Source: a virus. Taken from it: 31,914 bases of DNA. The notes under the pieces are model-generated. The model ran no database searches and had not been told where the DNA came from. It saw only the letters and a list, made by a program, of their open reading frames with translations. The number at the start of each line of letters is the position of its first letter. Within the stretch, counting starts at the first letter, position 1. The stretch lies in IMG/VR virus record IMGVR_UViG_3300025112_000100, positions 1-31,914 of that record. One strand, given 5' to 3'. The position numbers and the translations under genes were made by a program. Of this stretch, positions 15,382 to 23,558 are shown in pieces.

Positions 15382-16260
15382 ATGACTGCCTATCGACCAA
15401 CAACCAAGTTCGGAAATACGTTCGCCCATAGGAAAGGAGTTTCGAACGATGCTTCAGCGTGGTCTGAGACTCTAGGGGACATACAGTACGATTCTATTAA
15501 TAGAAGGCTCTTTGCTGAGCAGATAGAATTTAATAGATTCTATACAATTATTCGGGATTTTATTAAAGCCCGCTTGGGTCATCCTGTGGTTCGAGTAGAG
15601 CTCTCCGATTTTCAAATATTAACAGCTATTGATGAAGCAATCGCAAAGCTAGACTACCACGCCCCGGATTGGTGTTTACAGTTTATGACGTTCCACACGA
15701 AAGCTGGGGAAAATTTGTATGAGTTACCTCAGTTTGTAATGAATAACTTTAGATTCGCGGCGTATAAAAAAACTCTTTTATCTGTAGCGCGCCAATCTAA
15801 TACTCTTGAGAATGATTTTTTTATTAAGTATTTTCAAGAAAACTTTTTGTTCAATCAGTTGGATATTGGTGAATTTCTATTGATGAAAATGCAGCTGGAG
15901 CAGATTAGAAAAGTCCTAAGTCGAGAGGGAACATGGAGCGTCGTGAACGGCAAGTACCTTGCAGTTTGGCCAGTCCCATCGGATGAGCAAGACCAAGAAG
16001 AAGTTGCTGTGGAGTTTAAAGCTTTAGACACAAACACCTTACACCCATATTTTGTTGGCTGGATACAAAGATTCGGCGCCGCGGTGTGTAAAGTTATCCT
16101 CGGACAGATTAGGGGTAAATTTGCTCAACTTCCCTCTCCCCAAGGGGGAGCTACGCTTAACGGGCCTGCTTTGGTACAGGAAGGAAATGCCGAGCAAGAA
16201 AAACTCGTTCAAGAGCTTCTAAATGAAATAGAAGAGCCCCCTGTATTTACTACATTCTAA
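15382..16260 (+). CDS. gp13: Neck protein (T4 gp13-like)
   Basis: A 292-residue protein of the T4 gp13 family, which completes the head and joins it to the tail. Family landmarks are FYTIIRDFIKARLGHPVVRVEL (residues ~53-74), then AIDEAIAKLDYHAPDW. Near the C-terminus are PYFVGWIQRFGAAVCKVILG, the IRGKFAQLPSPQGGATLNG block and a Glu-rich helix (EQEKLVQELLNEIEEPP). Length is close to T4 gp13 (about 309). It begins a neck and tail run after the capsid hairpin. Its stop overlaps the gp15 start (TAATG). T4 gene 14, expected next, is absent here. Confidence 0.88.
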   Translation: MTAYRPTTKFGNTFAHRKGVSNDASAWSETLGDIQYDSINRRLFAEQIEFNRFYTIIRDFIKARLGHPVVRVELSDFQILTAIDEAIAKLDYHAPDWCLQFMTFHTKAGENLYELPQFVMNNFRFAAYKKTLLSVARQSNTLENDFFIKYFQENFLFNQLDIGEFLLMKMQLEQIRKVLSREGTWSVVNGKYLAVWPVPSDEQDQEEVAVEFKALDTNTLHPYFVGWIQRFGAAVCKVILGQIRGKFAQLPSPQGGATLNGPALVQEGNAEQEKLVQELLNEIEEPPVFTTF

Positions 16261-16931
16261 TGGATAATATTCTGTACGCAAAGATTCAAAAGGATATAAA
16301 AGCTTTTGATGAGTCCCATCCCGCGACCACGGATTTTTATAGGAACTATACTAAATCCCTAATGGACCGTCTGGTTATTGAGGTAATGGACGCGGAGGAC
16401 AAACGGTCAACTGTTCCTATCATGTACGCGAACCCAGAGCGTGCAATCTCTAAGGTAAAAGAAGACCAAACGTTGCAGCTACCCTTAATATCTGTTGCGA
16501 TTGGTGATATTGAGGAAAACCTAAGAGCAAGGAGACCTGATTTACAACTTACACATTATAAATTTTTTGATGTGGAGAAGCAGAGAGCTTACCGTATCCT
16601 TAAAAAAACCTCAAAAGCAGTCTCCCTACAGTTTCAGATTACTTTTTGGGCTAAGTATACTGAAGATATAAACCAGATGGTCGAATCTCTTCAGTTACTA
16701 TTTATGCCTTCGATGGTTTTGAAAACGGAGCACGAGCAGTCAACCAAAGCATTCTTACTGGATATCCTGGATATGTCCTCCGTACAGGCTGGCGACAAAC
16801 AGGACCGTACTTTAAGAAAGCGAGCCACTGTTAGGGTAGAAGGATACATCCCAGGAAGGGAGTATTTATACTCTAATACGGGAAGAATTAAAGAGTTTAT
16901 TAATACTGAAATTGAGAATAAAGAAAACTAG
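16260..16931 (+). CDS. gp15: Tail sheath stabiliser/terminator (T4 gp15-like)
   Basis: A 223-residue protein with the layout of T4 gp15, which caps the tail and stabilises the sheath. It shows TVPIMYANPERAISK (~50-64), QLPLISVAIGDIE (~73-85), and QFQITFWAKYTEDINQMVE followed by SLQLLFMPSM. These correspond to the 'VPITYAS', 'LPRI' and 'ELSIFTRYEDDMFQIVEQILPYF.P' features I recall of T4 gp15. The C-terminal RATVRVEGYIPG strand is also typical. It is translationally coupled to gp13. The T4 family is 250-270 residues, so this member is somewhat short. Identification is by motif order, not alignment. Confidence 0.8.
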   Translation: MDNILYAKIQKDIKAFDESHPATTDFYRNYTKSLMDRLVIEVMDAEDKRSTVPIMYANPERAISKVKEDQTLQLPLISVAIGDIEENLRARRPDLQLTHYKFFDVEKQRAYRILKKTSKAVSLQFQITFWAKYTEDINQMVESLQLLFMPSMVLKTEHEQSTKAFLLDILDMSSVQAGDKQDRTLRKRATVRVEGYIPGREYLYSNTGRIKEFINTEIENKEN

Positions 16932-16961
16932 AAAAAAATACTATAATACTAGATTGGCGAC

Positions 16962-16980
16962 TCCTAAATAAGATAGGAGA
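16962..16980 (+). promoter_or_regulatory. Candidate late promoter (CTAAATAAGATAG, 16965-16977) inside an SD-sequestering hairpin
   Basis: CTCCTA (16962-16967) and TAGGAG (16975-16980) form a 6-bp stem around AATAAGA. The right arm contains the Shine-Dalgarno AGGAG for ATG 16991, so read-through RNA would hide it. The late-promoter-like motif overlaps the left arm and loop, and transcripts starting just downstream would lack the left arm. T4 genes such as e and soc use this design. Function here is inferred. Confidence 0.5.
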
Positions 16981-16990
16981 AAATCACAGA

Positions 16991-17254
16991 ATGCCACCTC
17001 GTAAAAAGCCTACCAAAGCACCGAAAAAAGCTGCGAAGGAGCCCACCCCTACAAAGACGGTTTCAAAGAGGCAATACGCCCTGTGCAATACCAGTAGTTC
17101 TGATTTTGAACTAATTGTATCTGAGCATGGAGTAGTAAATCATTATTGGATGACTCCTCACAAAACGATTCATATTCCCATCGGACCCTTAACCCCCCAA
17201 GTCCAGGAATTCCAAAGACGACACATGTTGTCCGTTACTGAAGTACAAATCTAA
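16991..17254 (+). CDS. Small hypothetical protein with basic N-terminus
   Basis: An 87-residue protein with a Lys/Pro/Ala-rich basic N-terminal 25 residues (PPRKKPTKAPKKAAKEPTPT) and a compact, likely beta-rich remainder (YALCNTSSSDFELIVSEHG, then NHYWMTPHKTIHIPIG). It has a good ribosome site (AGGAGA, 10 nt upstream) and its own candidate late promoter, so it is probably made in quantity late. It lies between gp15 and gp18, where T4 has terminase genes 16 and 17. It is far too small to be either. Family unknown; a minor virion protein is the simplest guess. Confidence 0.65.
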   Translation: MPPRKKPTKAPKKAAKEPTPTKTVSKRQYALCNTSSSDFELIVSEHGVVNHYWMTPHKTIHIPIGPLTPQVQEFQRRHMLSVTEVQI

Positions 17255-17259
17255 ATATT

Positions 17260-19626
17260 ATGCCTACCTACAACAGCCCCGGAGTTTATACTAGCGAGAA
17301 GGATTTCTCTAATTTCGACCCTGCGTCTAGCCCAACTACCCCTGGTATTGTTGGCTTTGCTTCCCAGGGTCCGGTCGATAAGCCAACCTTAATCACTAAC
17401 ACTGTTGATTTGGAACGGTATTTCGGCATGCCCACAGAAACTACTGGAGGTCAAGGACTTCTTGGAGCTTACGAGATTATGCGGGAAACGGGCCAACTAA
17501 TGTTTGTTCGCGCACAAACTACTGCTGCTTCTCGAGCTGAAGTTGACGTCCCTTTAGGGGGTTGTCCGTTTGTGTTGGTAGGCCACCCTGACAACGCAGA
17601 GACCGCAGTTAAAAACAATCTGTTTAACCCTGCCAATTCTGGCTCCACCACAAGCGGCTCTGTAGACTTTGTAGTTGCGGTATCAGGTTCTAACGGAACA
17701 GCAACAACCTCGAAACCCTATTTCCTGTCTATTGCTGATTGCAATTCCGTGGATACCGTGGTTTCCGCATTTCAACGGACTCTAACCGACCAAAATGATT
17801 TTAGTATTGAGAAACTTGACGATACTTATTGCGCGTTTGTTGGGGCTTACCCTGGCAGCAACGCGGTCATTGAAGTAAGCGCATTCCACCCTTCCGGCGT
17901 CTGCACGATTGCAAACTTTAAAGCTACTGAGCTTTCGGGACATGGTGCAATCGGGGGTGGAGGGAATCTGCTTTCAAGAACAGTAGGGGGCAACTACGTA
18001 CAGTATGATGGAACCTTTGCTGATGTCCGTGCTAAGACTGGCGTCGACGGTGCCGGGGGCTGGACTGACATTGGGTCCCCAGGTACCGGCGACCTTTCGG
18101 GCATGCAAGTCGTGAGTGGTATGTTTTATAACTCCTTTAACAGCTACAGCATAGCATCAAACGCAGACCTTTCGGGGACAAACTTTAAGATGAATGCAAC
18201 AACGACATCTTCACACGGAAGGGTCTCTGGTTGTGGAGTAACATTCGCAAAAGCCAACTCTGCCGGTGGGGCCTATACTGTTCGCGCACTCCATACGGGA
18301 CAAGGGTACAACGCTGTTAGCTCTTATAACGGAACCACACAAGTTGAGCGGGGCCTTTCACTGCGCGTGGAAAACACCGGGAAACTGCAGCAATCTCTAG
18401 TTTTGTTGCGAGGCGGTGGCGTGGAAGAGAGCTATAAAGTTCAACTAATTGAGGAAACTTCAGCAATGCCTACATGGCCTAGTTCTGTTATTAACAATAA
18501 ACAGTATGGTAGTGGTGAGACTTCAGATTACATATATGGAGCGTTTGAGAATACCGACACCGACGTAGCTGTTACTTGGACAGCTCCAAGTAGTATTTTT
18601 ACTGCAACTAATTCGTATGTTGCTTCCCCGTCAGGCACCTCAACAGGAAATAGCCGATTCTTGAAGTTCGAGTCCGCAACGTATGATTTCTCCGGAGGCG
18701 CCAACGGTGACGCGGGGGACCATGGGGGCTCTATGACCAATTCCGAGGTGGTTAATGCCTTGGCCGGTCCTACAGGCACGTACCGAGGAGTTAAAGCTTT
18801 CTCCCCAGAAACGGTTGACGTAGATATTGTCGCGATTCCTGGAGTACACGTTCAGGACGTACAGTCGGCTGCAATTACAGCAGCCGAATCTAAAGGAAAG
18901 TTCCTATATATCACCTCCCCTCCTGAGGGTTTATCCCCACAAGAAGCGGTTGACTGGCATAATGGAAATTACCCAGGGAGAACTGTTACAATGAACAGCT
19001 CCTATGCTGCCTTGTACTATCCTCACTGTAAATTCTTTAATACCTTTACAGGGGTAGACCAGTACATGGACCCTGCTGTCTTCGCAATCAAGGCTATGTC
19101 CAAAGCGGACAACGTCGCTGAGGTGTGGAACGCTACAGCTGGGGTTACAAGAGGAAAAATCTCCCCTACGGTAAAGGAAGTTGAAAAAGACTTGAACCAA
19201 GGAGACCGTGATTATGTTTACGGGGGAGGAAACGCTCTGAATCCGATTATTAATTTCAAGAGACATGGAATCTGTATTTGGGGTCAGAGAACAACACAAC
19301 GACTCGCGACTGCCTTGGACCGGATTAACGTCCGTCGTCTAGCTATCGCGATCAGGCAGAAAGTTCAAGACTTAGGTATGCCCTTTGTGTTTGAACCAAA
19401 CGACCCAATCACATGGTCCTTGATTGTAGGGGAGATAACTCCTATGCTGGAAGATATCCAAGGTAAACGAGGTATCCGCTCCTTCAGGGTGTTCTGTGAC
19501 GAAACCACAAACACACCTCTAAGAGTTGACAGAGGTGAATTGTGGGTTAAGATTGAGGTTGTTCCAACAAAGTCTGCCGAAGCGCTCATTTTTGAGATTA
19601 ACGTCTTAGGTCAAGAAGAAGCCTAA
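17260..19626 (+). CDS. gp18: Contractile tail sheath protein (T4 gp18-like)
   Basis: A 788-residue sheath subunit. The N-terminus YNSPGVYTSEKDFSNF and TTPGIVGFASQGPVDKPTLI is the conserved sheath start, followed by ERYFGMPTE and AYEIMRETGQLMFVRA. The middle (about 110-500) is a glycine/serine-rich insertion of surface domains, usual in this family. The C-terminal assembly core is well conserved: TAGVTRGKISPTVKEVEKDL, GICIWGQRTTQ, DRINVRRLAIAIRQKV, FEPNDPITW, FRVFCDETTNTP, GELWVKIEVVPTKSAE. T4 gp18 is about 659 residues, so this one is long. It polymerises around the gp19 tube, encoded next. Confidence 0.96.
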   Translation: MPTYNSPGVYTSEKDFSNFDPASSPTTPGIVGFASQGPVDKPTLITNTVDLERYFGMPTETTGGQGLLGAYEIMRETGQLMFVRAQTTAASRAEVDVPLGGCPFVLVGHPDNAETAVKNNLFNPANSGSTTSGSVDFVVAVSGSNGTATTSKPYFLSIADCNSVDTVVSAFQRTLTDQNDFSIEKLDDTYCAFVGAYPGSNAVIEVSAFHPSGVCTIANFKATELSGHGAIGGGGNLLSRTVGGNYVQYDGTFADVRAKTGVDGAGGWTDIGSPGTGDLSGMQVVSGMFYNSFNSYSIASNADLSGTNFKMNATTTSSHGRVSGCGVTFAKANSAGGAYTVRALHTGQGYNAVSSYNGTTQVERGLSLRVENTGKLQQSLVLLRGGGVEESYKVQLIEETSAMPTWPSSVINNKQYGSGETSDYIYGAFENTDTDVAVTWTAPSSIFTATNSYVASPSGTSTGNSRFLKFESATYDFSGGANGDAGDHGGSMTNSEVVNALAGPTGTYRGVKAFSPETVDVDIVAIPGVHVQDVQSAAITAAESKGKFLYITSPPEGLSPQEAVDWHNGNYPGRTVTMNSSYAALYYPHCKFFNTFTGVDQYMDPAVFAIKAMSKADNVAEVWNATAGVTRGKISPTVKEVEKDLNQGDRDYVYGGGNALNPIINFKRHGICIWGQRTTQRLATALDRINVRRLAIAIRQKVQDLGMPFVFEPNDPITWSLIVGEITPMLEDIQGKRGIRSFRVFCDETTNTPLRVDRGELWVKIEVVPTKSAEALIFEINVLGQEEA

Positions 19627-19635
19627 ATAATATAG
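19623..19635 (+). promoter_or_regulatory. Candidate late promoter before tail tube gene
   Basis: CTAAATAATATAG overlaps the gp18 stop codon and lies 9 nt upstream of ATG 19645. It matches the motifs at 10401 and 16965 at 12 of 13 positions. No Shine-Dalgarno and no hairpin are visible in the short remaining leader. Assignment as a gp55-dependent promoter is inferred. Confidence 0.4.
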
Positions 19636-19644
19636 AACAGAAAA

Positions 19645-20226
19645 ATGGCATTTAGCAACAACAAAATTACTAACGAATACTTCGACCAGTTCAGAGAGGG
19701 TGGTGACGAGCGTTTGAATACTTTATCCCAACAGTACGATTCACTTAGAACGTATAGTTGGTTGGTATCTATCGAAGGGTTGGGTATTAGTGAAGAAGGG
19801 GATAGCCCAAGGGACCAAACTAATGCTCTCACTCTAGCCTGTAAGCAAATCGGAGCCATTGGGTTTTCAGTAGAAGATATTGCCGTTGACCGTGTTAACG
19901 ATAAGTACTACTACCCTGGAAAGTACTCCGCAGATGAAACCACGTTCACGTTTGATAACTTGATTACTGGTAAAGCAGCGGCTGCACTTTTTGCTTGGAT
20001 TTCCGAAACTTACGACCCTCGGACAGGACAGCTAGGAACCTCCGAGATGAAGCGTAAGATTGTTATTACGCAACTAGACGCAGACCACACCCCAAAGATG
20101 ACCATTACTCTGTACGGCGCATATGCTAAGTTTTACCGCTTGGCTGAGCTAAACTACAGCACTAATGATTTTCACACAATTGAGGTTGGGGTACGCTATG
20201 ATTTCGCTGTCCAGGAGAAAATATAA
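19645..20226 (+). CDS. gp19: Tail tube protein (T4 gp19-like)
   Basis: A 193-residue tube subunit, close to the usual 160-200. Consistent features are a WLVSIEGLGI strand, LACKQIGAIGFSVEDIAVDRVNDK (about 68-91), a YYYPGKYSADETTFTFDNL block, KAAAALFAWISETYDP, and the C-terminal MTITLYGAYAKFYRLAELNYS and HTIEVGVRYDFAV strands. This is the single beta-sandwich pattern of T4-like tubes. It follows gp18 as in T4 and is closed by a strong hairpin. The identification is by strand pattern and synteny. Confidence 0.87.
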   Translation: MAFSNNKITNEYFDQFREGGDERLNTLSQQYDSLRTYSWLVSIEGLGISEEGDSPRDQTNALTLACKQIGAIGFSVEDIAVDRVNDKYYYPGKYSADETTFTFDNLITGKAAAALFAWISETYDPRTGQLGTSEMKRKIVITQLDADHTPKMTITLYGAYAKFYRLAELNYSTNDFHTIEVGVRYDFAVQEKI

Positions 20227-20258
20227 AAAAACCTCTATTTTTTATTAAACTATTTTAC

Positions 20259-20297
20259 AGACCTCTTTATAATGATATATAAAGGGGTCTTATTTTT
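20259..20297 (+). terminator. Strong hairpin and T-rich tail after tail tube gene; may also mask the next ribosome site
   Basis: AGACCTCTTTATA (20259-20271) pairs with TATAAAGGGGTCT (20278-20290) over 13 bp (one T-G wobble) around a 6-nt loop, followed by TATTTTTATT. This is a good intrinsic terminator. The right arm also holds AAAGGGG, the only Shine-Dalgarno-like sequence before ATG 20301 (13 nt away). The hairpin could therefore also block translation of the next gene on read-through RNA. Confidence 0.75.
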
Positions 20298-20300
20298 ATT

Positions 20301-22718
20301 ATGGAACTTAACAGCAATTCACTTAACATTTTCGAAACATATCTGGACACAGTCCTTTCGGAAGCTGGCACATCGGGGAAACACAACCGGTGGTTCTACG
20401 GCGCCGAACAGGGGTCTATAGATACCCTGGCAACGTTTGCTAGAACACCAGATGGGTTTAATACACCAGAATCGGCAAAGCAAAAAACCGCAAATGGCGC
20501 CGCTTGGAGGGACTACGCAACTGACCAAGGTGGGGAACAGGGAGGGGAGCACAAAGTTTACTGGGTAAGCCTTTCAGGTCCACAAAGTGCAAGCGCGAGC
20601 ACGTTGTTAGCTGCTATTGCAAAATGGAAGCCTGAAGAGGAGCCCGACGCTGAACAGTTTAAGAAAGAGGGAGAGGCGTTGCCTGCTCAGCAGGAATTCG
20701 ACGCGGAACAGCAAGCACTCGCGGAGGAAGAAGCTGAAGTACAACAGGAGAGGCAAACTGACCGCCAAACAGACCCAGAAACTGTAGAAAAGGTGGCTAA
20801 CATTTTAGCTGAGCGGTTAGAGTTAGACCCAAATAAAGCACGTAAGATGGCAGAGACTCTTGACGCTAATTGTAAAAAACCTACCGACCACAAGTTTGCA
20901 AAAGATTATAGAGCTCTCCTAGCCTATACCAGAACAGATGAGCACAAATTTGGACTTCCAGGAGAAGCCAACGCGGAAATGATGGATGCTTTTGTCGACC
21001 TGCTTGAAATTACGAAACATATTAAGCGAGACTCAGAAGGTGAGTATGTGTTAGAGGAAGATTTGACAGAACGACAAAAAGATATCCTAACAAGTGTTAG
21101 AGCAAGAGGGCAAAAAGGTCAGAACGGGGTCTACGTAGGGTATGACGGCGATAGAGCCCATAAAGTTTTTCCAAATATATCCCAAGCCCTCGTCGATATC
21201 CAAACTTCTTTGACTGGGCAAGCCTCTGAAGAAGCTCAGGAAGCTGCTGATATTGCTTCCCCGGACCTTTTCAAATATGGTGTATCTGTTAGGGGTTCAG
21301 AGCCTATTGGTGAGGCATTAGGAGGGGTAAAGATTAGGAAAAAGGATGGAAGCGAGGAGTTAATGTTAAATCTTACCTCTGCGGCAAAAACAACTGCCTC
21401 TAATAAATCCATAGGGGAGTTTACCGAGAAGTCCTGGGTTGGCATGGTTAATTTTATGACAACAGGTGCTGACGATGGAACCTTACAAGAGGGGATTCAA
21501 TCCTTTGCTAAACACTGCCAACTTATGGCTCAAGTTGCAGCCTCTAACCCTGACAAACTCCGGAAACAGCTCCCGGATGTCCCTTTTACCGCACAGGAGG
21601 AAGCCGAGCTTGAATGGTTTGATAGAGCCAATGATTTTTACAACACCCATGGACAGCCAAATGAGCTCGTTAAGGCTGTTTTTATGCAGAATGCAATGAA
21701 CCTAGCAAGAGTATTTCACCACGCTCAGGTGGCTCCTATAAGCGCCAGAGAACCGGATGGGGACGAGCCTCGCGGAAACGACTTAAAGTTTGGAGTTAAA
21801 CGAGATATTGTGTTTGATTTCGCAAACAATAGTGATGCCGTAAAGTTTTGTAAATCATTAGGGTTAGGTTCTGAGTACGCACATGGGACAGAGGTAGACC
21901 TTTCTTTAAAACAACTAACGAGGACAACAGGAAAAGTAAACAACGAAGGCGCAACTCTCCCCGTAGCTTTAGGCCAAAGCACAAACTCATCTAAGCAGCA
22001 GCAGTTTGAAGACCATAAGGAAAGTACTTATGATAAAATTCGTAAGATGAATCTGCCAAGTGGACGCAGTGAAAAGCTCGTAACAGCCATGGACAAAGCC
22101 CGAGACTGGGACACGGAACAATGGTCTACCATTTTTTCTGCTCTACACCCCAAAAACGGGAAAGTGCAAGGGTCTATGAGCACTCTTTTTAATAGTGTGT
22201 TAGATAAAAACTGCCCGCCAACACCTGAAGGGTTGAAAAGACGTGAGGGGTTTAATCAGTTGTGGAAGGATTATAAGGCTTCCATGGAGGGTTCTATAAA
22301 CCCAACTAAAGAATCATGGGTTTTAGCGCAAAAACTATTTGGCGCGTTAAAACATCATAGGTCTGAAACAGACGAGCAATACAGGCATGGTTCTTCCTTG
22401 AACGAGACAATGGGGTGCCTAACATCTTCTCACTCAGAAATTCTAATGAGGATGCACCAGGATAAAGTAGCCGCATATGGCGCTGATGGGGCTCTTGCTG
22501 ATACAGTAGACGCGTGTCAGAATGGTAATTTGGTCTCAAAACCTAATGGAGGATTTTACATCACGGACGACTCAGGAAATCGTATAAGCGAGACTAGTTA
22601 TGTTGTTGCTGTAGGTTCAAATGGTCAACCTTTTATAAGGCTTCGAGGGGGTTTTGAAGGAAAACGTTTCAATGACGAATCCTATCATATACCTCCAGAT
22701 ATGAAATCTACTCCATAA
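20301..22718 (+). CDS. Very large protein of unknown function (possible virion/internal protein)
   Basis: An 805-residue protein I do not recognise. It has four visible zones. The N-terminal ~110 residues are probably globular, ending near LLAAIAKWKPEEE. Residues ~110-160 are Glu/Gln-rich and helical (QEFDAEQQALAEEEAEVQQE). A long mixed region from ~160 to 720 contains SVRGSEPIGEALGGVKIRKK, GMVNFMTTGADDG and FARV-like helices (FMQNAMNLARVFHHAQVAP). The C-terminus is beta-rich (GGFYITDDSGNRISETSYVV). There is no signal peptide or membrane segment. It follows the tail tube hairpin and precedes a convergent minus-strand gene, overlapping it by 11 nt. T4 has the portal (gene 20) here, but nothing in this sequence resembles a portal. 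Confidence 0.75.
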   Translation: MELNSNSLNIFETYLDTVLSEAGTSGKHNRWFYGAEQGSIDTLATFARTPDGFNTPESAKQKTANGAAWRDYATDQGGEQGGEHKVYWVSLSGPQSASASTLLAAIAKWKPEEEPDAEQFKKEGEALPAQQEFDAEQQALAEEEAEVQQERQTDRQTDPETVEKVANILAERLELDPNKARKMAETLDANCKKPTDHKFAKDYRALLAYTRTDEHKFGLPGEANAEMMDAFVDLLEITKHIKRDSEGEYVLEEDLTERQKDILTSVRARGQKGQNGVYVGYDGDRAHKVFPNISQALVDIQTSLTGQASEEAQEAADIASPDLFKYGVSVRGSEPIGEALGGVKIRKKDGSEELMLNLTSAAKTTASNKSIGEFTEKSWVGMVNFMTTGADDGTLQEGIQSFAKHCQLMAQVAASNPDKLRKQLPDVPFTAQEEAELEWFDRANDFYNTHGQPNELVKAVFMQNAMNLARVFHHAQVAPISAREPDGDEPRGNDLKFGVKRDIVFDFANNSDAVKFCKSLGLGSEYAHGTEVDLSLKQLTRTTGKVNNEGATLPVALGQSTNSSKQQQFEDHKESTYDKIRKMNLPSGRSEKLVTAMDKARDWDTEQWSTIFSALHPKNGKVQGSMSTLFNSVLDKNCPPTPEGLKRREGFNQLWKDYKASMEGSINPTKESWVLAQKLFGALKHHRSETDEQYRHGSSLNETMGCLTSSHSEILMRMHQDKVAAYGADGALADTVDACQNGNLVSKPNGGFYITDDSGNRISETSYVVAVGSNGQPFIRLRGGFEGKRFNDESYHIPPDMKSTP

Positions 22719-23214
22719 AGTTTGTAGTATCCAAAGACAAAAAGTCCGTAAGCTTGTATATGTAGTATTCCTTGTTTACAACCACGACGGTCCCTAGGTT
22801 ATAAGGTTTACTCGTAATAACGAATGGTTTATGCCTAGTCTTCTTGTAAACTACCAGCCAGTCTTTGTCTGCTTTCTTAGCGTCTCGCCTTGCTTGTTCT
22901 ATAAATTTGTACAAATCACTTTTCGGTTTGAAGATATCTTCGAAAGTTACGTCGTATCCAGATTTACATTCTAAAATAAACTTGAATTTTTGTGGCGTTA
23001 TTAGGTCCCCATGGACTTTAATGTGTTGTGGTAGTTCGTGAGTAGTAGCAAAAGCTCCTGACCCTGGTGACCTGCAAAAGTCTTTTGTATCGAACCGAGT
23101 GTTGAAAAGCTTCGCTATTTCTCGTTCAAACGCGTTACCCTTTCGACGGCTGTTAACTCTTTTCTTTTTTTTGAAATCGCCGTGGTTCAAAATATCCTTA
23201 AGTATATCACCCAT
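22708..23214 (-). CDS. PD-(D/E)xK nuclease, Hjc-like Holliday junction resolvase candidate
   Basis: A 168-residue protein with an archaeal Hjc/RecB-type nuclease signature in order: RRKGNAFEREIAKLF with acidic E30, CRSPGSGAFATT (the 'R.pGSG' substrate loop, ~48-58), VHGDL with D70, and FILECKS with E82 and K84. This gives the E-D-ExK metal-binding set of the fold. The length suits a small resolvase. Likely role: cutting branched DNA before packaging, as T4 gp49 does with an unrelated fold, or trimming recombination intermediates with gp46/47. It is one of only two minus-strand genes here. A VRR-NUC-like or other PD-(D/E)xK nuclease remains possible. Confidence 0.75.
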   Translation of the reverse strand: MGDILKDILNHGDFKKKKRVNSRRKGNAFEREIAKLFNTRFDTKDFCRSPGSGAFATTHELPQHIKVHGDLITPQKFKFILECKSGYDVTFEDIFKPKSDLYKFIEQARRDAKKADKDWLVVYKKTRHKPFVITSKPYNLGTVVVVNKEYYIYKLTDFLSLDTTNFME

Positions 23215-23231
23215 AAAGTATAATAGTAACG
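23215..23231. promoter_or_regulatory. Short divergent start region with bidirectional -10-like sequence
   Basis: Only 17 nt separate the divergent start codons of the nuclease (minus) and the 108-residue protein (plus). The sequence AGTATAATAGTAAC reads TATAAT on the plus strand and TATTAT on the minus strand. No clear -35 boxes are visible within the flanking coding sequence. Promoter function is only a possibility. Confidence 0.25.
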
Positions 23232-23558
23232 ATGGAAGAAAAGATAATCATTAATCCTGAAAACGTAAAGTGTAAATTAAAAAACACAGGTAGACGAATG
23301 AAAATTTATATTAAATTAAATAAAGAAGAAACAGAAGGCTGGAATAACATTAAGAAAGGTTTTGAAGGGTTCCCTGGAACTCAAGAAGAACTTGTAAAGA
23401 TGATGTTTTTTCGAGGAGTGAATGCCTTCATGGAGGACCTTAAAAATCAAGTGGACGAGCTGTCTGAAGAAGAAAAGGAAAAAATCCTGAAAGAAGTTGA
23501 TGCCGAGAAAAGCTCTAAGGTTTCCGAAAAGGAAGCAACTGATGAGACAGATAATTAA
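23232..23558 (+). CDS. Small acidic protein of unknown function
   Basis: A 108-residue protein. The N-terminal half is lysine rich with a beta-strand pair (VKCKLKNTGRRMKIYIKLNK). The middle is helical (TQEELVKMMFFRGVNAFMED), and the last 40 residues are a charged, very acidic helix and tail (LSEEEKEKILKEVDAEKSSK). It overlaps the next gene by 17 nt, so the two are co-translated. T4 gp33, the acidic late-transcription coactivator that works with gp55, is of similar size, and a gp55 homologue lies nearby. I see no specific sequence match, so this remains a hypothetical protein. Confidence 0.65.
   Translation: MEEKIIINPENVKCKLKNTGRRMKIYIKLNKEETEGWNNIKKGFEGFPGTQEELVKMMFFRGVNAFMEDLKNQVDELSEEEKEKILKEVDAEKSSKVSEKEATDETDN

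Noticed and set aside
17251-17259. CTAAATATT before gp18 as a late promoter
   Set aside because: Transcription would start at or after the gp18 start codon, and part of the motif is the preceding stop codon with AT-rich spacer.
20301-22718. Portal protein gp20 for the 805-residue gene
   Set aside because: Position fits T4 order, but length and sequence show no portal features.
23232-23558. gp33-like late transcription coactivator
   Set aside because: Similar size and acidity and close to gp55, but no specific motif can be seen.
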